64,000 bases of DNA, from the NCBI GenBank assembly GCA_020746105.1, contig CM036620.1, positions 3,587,803 through 3,651,802 of the forward strand, read 5' to 3'. The notes under the pieces were generated by a model. The model saw only the letters and a list, made by a program, of their open reading frames with translations. It did no database searches and was not told the origin of the DNA. The stretch comes from Trogon surrucura. Its lineage: Eukaryota; Chordata; Aves; Trogoniformes; Trogonidae. The position numbers and the translations under genes were made by a program. The number at the start of each line of letters is the position of its first letter. The stretch's first letter is position 1. This document shows, piece by piece, positions 44,401 to 56,400 of this stretch.

Positions 44401-47400
44401 CGCTGTTCCTCTAGTCGTGATGTTACTGCTGCTGAGAGAACTAACGGGTAGTTGGGCAGCATGTTGATGCCCAGTTCAAGCTGAAACGTAAGAAAGACGA
44501 GCCATGAGAGCAAAAGACAATGTCTGTAGGTTTGCTGCTAGGAGGTTTTCACATGTGGGACATGAGCAGGAGTAGAAATAGGAAGATGGGACTTGCTTCC
44601 CTTAGAAGTGTGGGAGCTGCCTTGCTGCACCAGACTGGCAGGCTGCCTGATCCGATAGCGCAGCCGCAAACAGGTCACAGGCTTTAGGAAAACTTGCATG
44701 AACCTGCTTGTGATTCACACCGCTCTTAGGCTGCGATATGAACGCTTGTGTTTCTTCCTTATTTCTACCCTGTTTGCATGGCATTACCTCTGGCATTGCC
44801 GTCCGTCTCAGGCACTCGGAGCGGTCATTTCCGAGCTCAGAGGTGTGTCTGAGCTGTTACCGTGGGCCAGTTTCTTTCAGCAGTGGTTCCCATTGGTATG
44901 GTATTGGTGGCTTTTTTTTTTTTAATGAGTCCATGTTCTCCTGCAGTTTTAAATAACCAGGAGCAGCAGAGTCGTCTGAAGCAATAATCTCAACTGCCGA
45001 CTTTGCCATTTTGCTGTGCAGCTGCTTTGTGATCTCTGCACAGTGATGGGAGAAAGCTTTCTCCTGATGATTGGAACTTGCCTTGCTGGCACTGGAAGTA
45101 AAAGTACAACCGAAGGTGGCCCCTGGAGTCCAAAGGTTGCTTGGGAATTTGTTTGGGTTTTATTGCGTAGATGGTTCAAGTTTATTCGGCTTTTGAAACT
45201 AAAAGCCCTTTCCAATACAGCTGAGCTTTCAGATGCTAGCGGCTGATGGAGTGCTGTGCCTTCAGGTGGTTAGTCTTAAAATCCAGCAAGGGTGATTTCT
45301 AATTCTTTCACCTTGAAAACGTGTGCAAAAACCTGCCTTGTTTTGTAACGTAGCCAAAGCCTCTACCTGCTTTTGCCAAAGTGTGGCTCATAGGAGGGTT
45401 TCGTAAGACCAGTCAAAGCTGTTTGTCCTGTTTGCGATTGAGAAAGTAGTTCTTTGTGAATAACTTGCTCTTCATTTATACCTGCGCTTGGTTTTATTTT
45501 GTCTGTTGACCACTCACTGAACCCTGATGGAGCTTCCTCAGTTGGCTGTGAGTTGCGTAGTGGATTAATCAAAAGCTTTATGAAAATACAATTATTTGAT
45601 ACCTTTCTTTTTTTTTTTCTTTCTAAGAAGCTTGGTTCATTTACAATTTTGAGGCAAGGGATGGGGATAGGAGAAAATTTGTGTTTTCGAGATGGTGGTA
45701 AAAGTCTCAGAGGTCAGTAAGTCATGGAATCACTCCTGTTAGGGTTTTTTTTTTTGTTTTCCTTATTCCATGACAGTTTTTATTTTTCCATAGTACTGTA
45801 GCTCAGATATGGACATTACCCACTTTTGTTATGATTTTGCTATTTGCCTTAGCTTACACTGAAAGCTGTATTGGGAAGGTGAGTTTTCATGTGTTACGCT
45901 GTAGGTGTAAATTCAGCCATGTACCACAACGTGGAAATTACAGCCTCCTCTGGCCACCTGAAGAGTTCTTAGGTCTTCAAATACCCATGTACAAACTGTG
46001 CAAGAAAAAGAACAAATTAGCTTGAAAACTAAGCTCTGAACTCATCATTCTTGTTTTCAGCAAGGTGAAATACAGCTCATCAGAGCTTCTAAGCATATGC
46101 ATTCTTCATATATTTTTTGTTTCTTTGAGGATTAAAAGGTACAGTTTTACAGAGGTGAAGTAACTCGGATTCTTTTAAGGTGGCGGTTGTTCAAAATCTG
46201 TTAGGCGATATATCATGTCCAAATCTTTCTTGTGGCCAAAACGTATTAGTGAACTGAAATTGGTCAAAGCTGAAATATATTTTTCTAGTACTTTAAATAT
46301 CCCTGTGGTATATTTGCAGCAGAAACAGTGTGTAAAGAAGCATGAAAATACAACTGAACTGAAAAGGGCAGACTGGCTTTCTTTATTTCTTCATGTTAAG
46401 AAGAAGCAGATGGTGTAAACCAAACTTACTGAAGTTGAGCAGTAACTTAATTTTTTAACAGATCTCCACTGTGATCCTGGTATGTGGGTTATCTGTCAGC
46501 GCTGAGTTCAGCTGAAGACTCGTGTTGTGAAACGGGAGCTGCAGGGTTATGCCTAATACTGGTCATATTTCTGATGGCTTCAAAACAAAAAGAATTAAAC
46601 TGTCTCATAATTAGATATGTTGGATAATAGATTGCACAATAGTTTGTGGAACTTTGTGGATTTTTAAAGAATTGATTTTGGTTATTTGCTGTTTGTTTAT
46701 ACCCTTTAAAAGATTAGCAAGAGTGAACAGCTGTTTTCATGGAGCTATATATGGTGGCTTCCACTGGTTTTAAGAGGGGTGGTGTGTGAACACTAAAACT
46801 GGAGGTTGTCATTGTGAAAGGATGTATAAATATCATATGAGTTACAGTGCTGTCAGCATGGTTTATAAATCTCATTCTCTCTTAGGGGGAAGGAACAATA
46901 GTAACTGTTGTCGCTTGTGAAATAATTCTCCTTTGCATCCTGGTAGCAATACGCTGCATGGCTCTTTGTTTGGTTTAGTCTGATGGGGAAAAAGAGTTGC
47001 TGAGTCAAAATGTTATGCACCAAGCAGGAAGCTTGCACTGAAAGCAACTGCTTCCTCTTGCCTGTTAGAAATAACAGCTCTTAACCCATTTTTACAGTTT
47101 TATTGAGGCTTTTATATAACGAGTGCTCTTTTTTTTTGCAAAAGCCGTACGCATTGGCAGACCAAATTCTGGATCAAGTGGTCAGTTTGTGTATTTCACA
47201 TGCCTAGGAAACAGACACGCTTCCTTTTGACTATTTCTTGGGCAAAGAATAAGGACAATAATGAAGGTCTGATGCATTTATCACTTGTATGATCCTCTTG
47301 ATATAGTGTTCTGGTCAACAGTCAGCCTTCTCCCAATTTACATGGTGGGGGGGACTGGACATCGTTTCAGATGGACGCTGTGCATCTGCTCTCCACAAAT

Positions 47401-50400
47401 ATACTGGAGCCATGTGGGAATAAAGTAAGCTAAGCTAATTTATTGTTGCCTGATACCCTAGTTGAAGTGGGTGGTGACATCATGTCCCGCACTCTGTGAA
47501 ATAGTGACCTTGGGAAGGGTGTCTGACCTCGTGTCTCTCAGAGGTGGGGCTTTGTGGGTTGGGGACACGAAGGAGATTAAGCTATCCAGGGAGAGAGAGG
47601 GCAATGCAGAGCTGTCGTCTTAGCCTTGAGAGATTAAAATCCTGTTTGTGTGCCTGCTGGGGGGGTAATACTTCTTCATCAGCCTCACCCGAGCAGTGCC
47701 AGTTTTCAGCTGATGTTTTCAAAATACGAGATTCTGTCATGCAGCGTGTTTGTGGCGTTCTCCCTCATTGTTCTTCCACGTGCAAGTGCCCTCCTGAAAG
47801 AGCTGAATCCTCCATGGCTCAAGTGCTTAACGCCTGATCATCTTTTCCTCATTGTTTCCCAGAGTGGGTAAATCCATCACAACATTTTTTTTTTTTCTGA
47901 ATGTGAGAAATTTTAGCTCAGAGGTACCCTTTGAGAGGGTTGCGCTGCAAACTGTGACTTGCACACCTCCTGTGAAAACAAAGGTACTTATTTAATTCAT
48001 GTAGTCACATCCAGGCGTGTGGAAGGAATACAAATGTGTCTTTGTGTTCCTCGCGCTGCTAGTCTGGGCTTCTTTGTAGTATGGGGGCGACCGATGAGGA
48101 ATCTGCGTGGTGCGTTATGCTTGCTCACAAATCGACTCGCGTAGCCCGATGAAAGAGGTGCTGGGGAGGATGAGAGCCTAATTGCAGTCCCTGCATCAGC
48201 AGCGTCTCGGGAGCATCCTGGGAATTGCTTGCCCTAGGCTCAGAGCAGCTGATCACATGAGCCTGAATTTTCAGTTCAGTTCATTAGTCAGCCATTTTGG
48301 TCAACACCCTGCTTACTGCGCACAACCAATCCTGTCGGCACTCGCTGCCCTGGCTTCGCTGGGAAGAAAGGGACCAGCAGTTTGATCTCTGCGAACCTGG
48401 ATATCAGCCTCTACGTTCTACCGTTGTTTTTGCTTGGGTAATCATCAGAGGAAGCCATTCTTTTTCATCTGCTTTTCTTGGTTTTTTTTCCTTTTTATAT
48501 TTTTTTACCTTTTTTTTTTTTTTTCCCTGCTGTCTTTGATGCAGAAGCCAGGTTTTCTGTGGTTTCTCTGGATCAATAGCCTCTAGCATAGCTGAAGACA
48601 ACGACAGTTGGTGGAAAAGAGAGAGGAAGAGACGAGCGTGAAGGAGCAGCATTTTTACCTTGCTTTATATATGAAAAGGCCAGAACAGTCTGTGCGAGCC
48701 TGAGCATATCTGCCCTTTAATAGCAAGGTATTTCTTATTTTCTTCTTCAGAAAGCTTTTCTTTTTTTAGTTCTTATTTTTTCCCCCGTTGTTGTTGTACC
48801 AGCTGAGTCATCATGTCTGCTCTGACGCCTCAAAGCGACATGCCAACCCCCACCACAGACAAGATCACTCAGGCTGCCATGGAGACCATCTATCTTTGCA
48901 AATTCCGAGTGTCGATGGATGGAGAATGGCTCTGCTTGCGCGAGCTGGACGACATCTCGCTGACACCCGACCCAGAGCCTACCCATGAAGGTACGGTCCC
49001 GTTCCCCGCCTCGGGATCCCTGCAGCCGTCGCAGTGTTACAACTGCTGCACAAGTTGGGAGGGGGTGTCTCTAGGACGAGATGCTCTTGTCCTGCCTGGC
49101 GAAACCTGGACACCGTTTGACATAAGAGAAAGCCAAATCGGTGCTTCAGATTGCCCTTAGGGTTTGTTGCGTCTTTTGTAATCCTCTGCTATGGGAGAGA
49201 CAGATTTGCGTTTAATCATTTTTTTTTAAGATGTGTCTGGAAAGGTCAGGTTTGTCTGTCTGAGGAAGGAAGATAACCATGATGTGTGCTTGGCGATACT
49301 TTTAATCATAGAACAGTTCAGGCTGGAAAAGACCCTTGCACGATTTTACTCTTAAAAAGGGCTTATAGCTCTGTTAATCAGCTGTCAGCTTTTACAAATG
49401 GAGTGTACTGGCACAGCACAGACGTGTCCGTGTAGTCAGTGGGTAGTTTTTGGAAAGCCCCAAACGGTTATGCAGTTGGGCCTATTGTCAGGTGATAACA
49501 CCATCACAAGACTTTTGGTGAGTGCACTCCTGTTTATAATGGCTTGAAAGCCTGAGAAGTGGAGGTGTCACGCGTCTTGCTTTCTTCTTGAGAAAGAATT
49601 TGTCATCTGGGTTGATGGTGAATACAGTTTAATACCAGGTCACGTAAAATGAGGATTGAAAGCTTTGTGGGTACTGAAAACACGAGGACATCACGTGTTG
49701 GTCTACCAATAAAAAAGTGGGTAAGATGATGTGATGAGTTCCTGCAGGGATTTTGCACAGTAACCAGTGCTCCTGTGGTCGCCAGCATTGCCAGGTTCAG
49801 AGTGTCCCTTGCTGGATGCCGAGTATCTTTTGGTCTTACAGTGAGGGGGCTTCATCTTTTCGTGCCTGACCCCTTTCCAGTAACTGCCGAAGTGCGACTC
49901 CACCAAGTCGTCTCGCTTGACCTGTCTGACGCTGGCTTGTCAAGTCAGGGATGTCTTACTAGATTGTTGTCTTGCTGGATGAGACAACTTAACTTGTGGT
50001 GAGCTTTGAAATTAATTCTCAGGTGATAATTTCATTTCCATTCGACAGCTGCTTTGGATGATAGCAGCCCTTGGGTTCGGATTTGCTTGCCAAATACTTA
50101 GTCACACAGTGGAATTCTAAGCTCCCTTGGAAGCATGGCCCAGGGTTTCAGAGAGGTGCTGTAGAAAAGCAGAACCAGAGCAGTAAGTACAGGGTGAGCC
50201 AAGAATGCGCTAATTCAGCTGACTTCCAATTCCCACATTCTTGTACATGGCACAGGCTTGTTCAGACTTTGCTTGCGTGTTTTTGGACTTCACTATTTTG
50301 TGGTGGTGTGGCTTTTTTCAACAGTATGTTCTAGTGTAGGTGGACTGATTTTTGTATCCTTAGTCTGCTGTTATGTTGTAGTCAGCAAAGTACCTTTCAA

Positions 50401-53400
50401 GCAATCTAGAGCCATTCACATAGTATAGCCAGGGAAACCTTTCAGTCACACTGTGAGTCAGTTCTTTACATCCTTATTTTCCTGTGTATCTCCTTCCTCC
50501 TCTCCTTGCTCTCAGCAAATTCATGGGCAAGTCTTGGATGAACCCAGTGTCTGTAATAAGGCATTGCTGCGTTGCCTTTCTGAAATGTGCTGATTATGCA
50601 TCCTTACAGTGTACAGATTGCACTCTTGCCTCCTATATATAACCTATTGAGACACTAATACTAGACTAATCCTTCTGCAAAACTAGAAAAGTAATTATTT
50701 TTAAATCTGTAGTTAGAGTCACTCTTTTGCAAGTACCAGAAAGGCATAGAGGATAGCAATTCCTCCTTTTGTTGCCATGTTATTTAATTCATATGTCACA
50801 AATGAATAAAAAAGAGACCTATATCGTAACGACCTTTATGGAGATGTGCGTGCATTCCGAAGGTAGGGTTGCTTGTTGACAGGCAGAAAGGCTGACTGTT
50901 TTGGGGGCAGTGTTTTGGGTCCCAGGCCATATTGATGCCAGAGATACAAGGTCAGGGGAAAGTGTTCATAATAGAAAAGCTGACACAGTTTTACTCCTAG
51001 TGTTCGACGTGGTGCTACTGCCTCAGCACTGCTGCTCTGCCCTCGACGTGTGCCTGTGTTGAGGGGACAGGGTGACAGGGCTTGCAGGCACTGAGCCCTT
51101 CTCTGGGAAAAAAAAAAAGCAGGAGAGCTAGGAGCTGAGACTGGTGTGTCTTGTAATATCTCCATAGAACTGGTGTAGAAAGGTAGACATCATGAAGAAG
51201 AGGAAAAAAAAAGGACTCTAGAATTCTGTACACGGCGCAACAAAAGGTTGCGGTTTGTGCCTTACAAATCAAGACGTGTAAAAAATAATATATTGCAGTG
51301 GCAAGTCCAACAGCTTGCTCAAATAAGAATTTCAAGCTTCCAGTTGCTGTTCTTGAACTCTTGTAACTGCCTGAGAGCACTCTGGAGTCTCTTTGCTTGA
51401 TCTGAGGTGCCTCAGCCCACAAGCAGCCATCCTGCCTTCCTCTTCCTCGCTGTGCGTCCATAGTGCTGAAGATGGACAGAAACTGTGCTCCTGGCCTTGT
51501 GTCGCAGGTGTCTGCACGTGTCCCTGCTTCCATCCCAGAGCTGCCCCGCAGAGTCATAGCGAGAAGAGGAAGAGAGTGGTTCTAGGCAGCAAGGAAGTAA
51601 AAAGCAAAGGCAAAGGGTCAGTGACATGACAGCACACAGCATGGGGAAGGCTGAAAATGCGACGCAGAAACAAGATTTTAGGTTTGGGAATTTTGACTGC
51701 CATCTGCTTCTGCTGGGCTGCTTTTGTGCAATGCTGTGGGATGACTCAGTTGTTCAATTATCTTGGAGACTCGCAATTTTTAGCTGCTTCTGGTTCCCAA
51801 CTTGTTCAGCTCAGTTGTCTTACAGGCCTTAGGCTTTCAAGCTTTCTTCATACTATTGACTGTGGTGCAAGTTCCCAGTTGGCTGGTTTTAAACCTTTTT
51901 TTTTCATGTAGCCATACCAAAGCTGCAGTGTATTTTTTTTCCTTCCCATGCAAGTAGCTAGTTAATAGTGATTAATTTTATTATATCTTTGTTGATTTTT
52001 CTCAAGGAAAAAAAAGCAGATTGCTCAGAAATGGCAATATTGGAGGAGGCTCAAGTAAGTGATTCTTACCTGCTCTGGTTGGATATCCCTTCCCAGAACA
52101 CTGTGTTTTAATTCCAGTGAGAGAGAGGCATCCAAAGATGAGTTTTCATGGTGCCAGCTTGTAGAGCTGGGATGTCAGGGGGAGCTGGAGGCAGAGTGCC
52201 CAGCGTCATGATTGTGCTCCAAGGGCTTCCTCAACAGAGAGGCAGAAACTGCAGCTGTTGCTTATTTTTTCTGTGGCCAGACCTTTTCCTCAGGATCTTT
52301 TTTCTCCGTAGCCTTCTCTGCAGTAATCCCACTAATGGCCAATTTTGTGATCGGAGTTGGAGGTTCAGGGAGGGAGCTAATAATGTAAGGGCATAGCAGT
52401 AATCACAGTCTTGCTGACGTTTCAAAACAATAAGCATCCTCCTGTGGTGGTGATGTTTTCTAATAAAACCAAGCCCAGTTCTCCTAGTTCTTAAGACAAA
52501 GGCACTATATACTTCAGGCAACAGATTCTGGTCTGAGAAGAAACGATGTAAATTTGGAGAGGTTCTATTTCTGCCCCCGAGCTGCTGACTAACTGTGAGC
52601 AAAACTTAATTTATATTCAATTCAGGTAGCATATAGCAGAAGGGTAAATATATTAGTGTAGTTACTGAGTTTCTTGCAAATGTGTGTATTTGCTATAGCA
52701 CATAATGTTTATTTTAACAATTCACTATAGCATGTAACATTTATTTTAACAATAAAAGGAATTGATTTTCCTTTTCAACTGTTTGGAACAATGTGTTCCA
52801 AAACACATGAATATAAGCTGATTTTGCTATATACCGTAAGTATGCCTGGCATAGAAAGAACATTATATATTTTTTTAAACACACAGTGGGTCATAATAAG
52901 GTAATTAGAACTTAACCGTGCTCTGCAGATGTTATAAAATGAAAGGTGACACTAGTGGCTATTAGGCTCTTGTTTGTATGAAGTATGTGCAGTGATCCCC
53001 GAGGCATCTTTAGGGGCTGAGGTGGGAAAAACATCTTGATTCTGCTTCTGTTGCACGTTGAACAGTGCGTGTGTACGTGGGATCCAACACCCATCTCGAC
53101 CTTTGACTGAAGTCACGAAATGCTGAACGGCCTTGCCTATTTTCACTGGATGTTAAATTTCTGCTTGGAATAATCATGAGAAGCTTTATGTTAGAGCAAT
53201 GGAAATTTTAATCCTCATGGGATCAGCCGGTAATTGAGAACAGAAGGAATACACGTGATAACTGTATGATCTGATTTTACGCGCCAGTGTCAAGAATTAC
53301 AGCACCTTTTTTTAATTCGTCCTGTTCTGTTTGCTCTAAACTGCGGAACTGGAGTGATGTGTTTCTAATAGGCCAAGATAAGTTTATCTTTTCCGTAGTA

Positions 53401-56400
53401 TATTTTTTGATAAATAAAGATCAGGTTTTTTTCCTTACTTTTTGACCAGAAATTTACAAGTTTTGATTTCACATACGTGCTTTTTTAAAGTGCCCGAAGT
53501 ACACTCTTAAGAAAAAACAAATGCCTTCTCAGTGCATAAATACATCTCGCCCATTAATTGATTGCACTGCTAATTGAATCAGCCTCTAGTTTTTACATTT
53601 TCTCTTCATTTTGTCTGCAAGTATTTTTAGCTTGTGTCTTTGCACACTTCAAAACAGTTTCACGAAGCAGCATGACCTTATGAGTTATATTTCTGGTTTG
53701 CAAATTGTCGACTGCCTTGGCCCCTAAGTTTCTGTGGTGAAAATCTCCCTGATTTTGGCAGAGGAGCTCCAGAGCAGCAGAGTCGTGAGGGAACCTTGTG
53801 AGAAGAGGGCTCTGGGCTGTGCTGCTGGGAGAACTGTGGTTCTGGTAAAAAGCCACATCCATGTGCAGAGAGCAGAGCACCCCTAGGAAGAACAGCTGCT
53901 GGTGCTTCCTTTGGGTTAGGTTTTCTCTGTAGCAAAGGTGTGGAGAGATTAAATTGTTGCATGGATTGTGTTTGTCCCGTCGCAAAACAAACCTACTGGG
54001 AGAAGCAGGCAGCTTTCATGTGCTGCGTGAAATGAGTCTTGTTAGAAAAGTACCTCCTCAAATACATATGGTGGCAGAAACGTCTGAACAGCTCACAAGT
54101 TTGGAGGAGCTGGAGACCAGACTTCATAGAACAAATGTGAAGTAAATCACATGCAAGATCAAGGAATTGCAGTGTGTTCATGGTCGCAAATCTTTTGCAC
54201 AGAGGTTAGGTCGTGTCTTCCAGACAGCACGTACTGAAAAGTAACGTGACGGAGATGATCACCTCCCCTATCACGAGCTCCGATAACCAAACCAAAGGGG
54301 AGGGGAGATGGAGTTTTAACAGGTTCCTCAGGACCGTGGGCACAATGCACCAGCCCTGCAGCCGATTTGGAGCAATTCAGACAAAAAGAGAGTGAATTGA
54401 ATGCTCTGCAAGACCTACATCAGAGTTACTCCAGTTCTGGTTTGGTTTAAATTTGTATCTCTTGTAAATGTTGTTGATGCTGTAATTAAACGATTACAAT
54501 TGAATGTTGTTTTCTTTGCCTTTTTTTTTTTTTTTAAATCTTGTTCAGTCTAAATGAAGTCAGATCTGGGAAATGTAAGGCAGATTTATTTCCCTCAGAG
54601 ATAATAACTCAAAAGCTTTGCTGAGAAACCTCTTGGGTGTCAATCGAGAAGGGAAGTGAGAGATGGGGGAACAAGAAGTAGGGTGTTTTTTTTTTCTTGT
54701 GCAAACTATCAAGTGACCGGATAAAATCAGAAATTTCCCATTGCAGTTACTCTTGTATTTCCCTCTGGGAAGAGGCTGGCTGTGGAGCAATGTTCTGTGT
54801 GACTCCACACGGTTGCAACATAAAGAAATGCCTGATAGTAATCGTAGAGACAGGAATAACACTAGGGGTAGGATTACACCATTAATCTGTGTGATGTACA
54901 TCTGCTATTTACTTGTCCCGTAAGCATAAAGGACAGTGGAATTCCTGAGCCCTCTGTACTTTTTTTTTTTTCCCTTCCTTTTTATATCCCTTTCATCCAT
55001 TGCAGACCTGTGACTGCTGTTTCTTTGGTGCAGCTCAAGCCTTCACTTATGTCAAAAGGCCGTGGTGTAGGAAAAAAGGTCTTGTCAGTCTGTGACCCTG
55101 ATGCTGCCAAGTGAGGAGCAGCATGTGTTGAAGCAAGAGTGATGACAGTGGCCTTTAAAAAAACGAATTAAAAAATTGTACCGCTTGTAAACTAAAAAAT
55201 ACTGCAGTTGCCTGTCACAATTTTTAATGGAAGCACGAGCTGTTGGTGCTGTAGCGGGAGGTAGAGGAGTTCTGGCCAGTTGGATGCTGGATCAGGGTGC
55301 GTTAACTGAGAGAACAGCGCAGGGATTGAGCTGCTGTGCGCGGCGCGGTCAGAGGGAACAGCTAAAAGGAGCTGTTCTCTGCAGGGAGCAGATAACGGCA
55401 AGGGCAGCACGTCAGCGAAACAGGAGAGTAGGCGATGGAGGAGAGCGGAGGCTTGGCGGGCAGCGGCAGCACCGAAGCCCTCTCCTTTTTGTTCTCCTGC
55501 TCTGGCAGTGCAGCTGGGATTTGCGGGTGGGCCCAGGAGAGTGTATGTTCCTGTTTGTAGTGTCCGTTACTCCAACCTTCGTGTTTGAAAACAGTCAGAA
55601 GTTGCAGGGTGAGATTAATATTTATTTTTATTTAAGCAGCATAACTTATGTTTTACTAACGGTGAATACTTTCTCCATCAAGCTCAATTTTCGCTTCCCC
55701 AAATCGGTGGGTTTTTTTCCTGTCGTTTTGCCGAGTTCTCAGCTTCTCCTTACGAATTTGCTAAGAACTGTTGTACTTAAAACAAAAATAAGAAGAATCC
55801 TGACCTATTTAATCTGTCTTTGCAGGAACGTGATTCTCGTATGATACTTGAAAACTATAAAAAGCACATGCAGATTCAGTGCTTTGTTCTGAGTATCTTT
55901 CTTTACACATTAAAAAAATGCCATAGCTATATAAGAAGTCGCACTCCTAGTTGCACTCACAAGGATTTACTAATAAAAGCAAAAAGGACACGGACAGAAA
56001 GCAGGTGGCCTAGGAACCTGCATGGTGGGGCGCTGGCTGATCTGCTGCTCGGCGTGGGAGTCTGCTTGTAGGTGGTACCCTAGTATAGGCCAACATGCTG
56101 TGTGTGAGGTGATAATCTTCGTGGCACGTCATTTCTTAAGGAATGTGCTCTGCATTGTTAGTTTGAAGGGAATATACAGGGGTTTGTGCAGCCCCAGGCT
56201 CTGGGAATGTCACGGTGACTGTTAAAGGGTACAAGTTTGGTGCTTGTTTCGCTTTATTTAAATTATCACAGGGCTACTTCTGCTGTATAGTTGGGAACTG
56301 CTGCTCTGGAGACACCCCTTCAAAAACCCCAAAGATTAATTGGGTGCCGTTTTTATCTCTGTCCTGTCCACAGTGTGAGAAGCCACAATCTTGACTTCCC

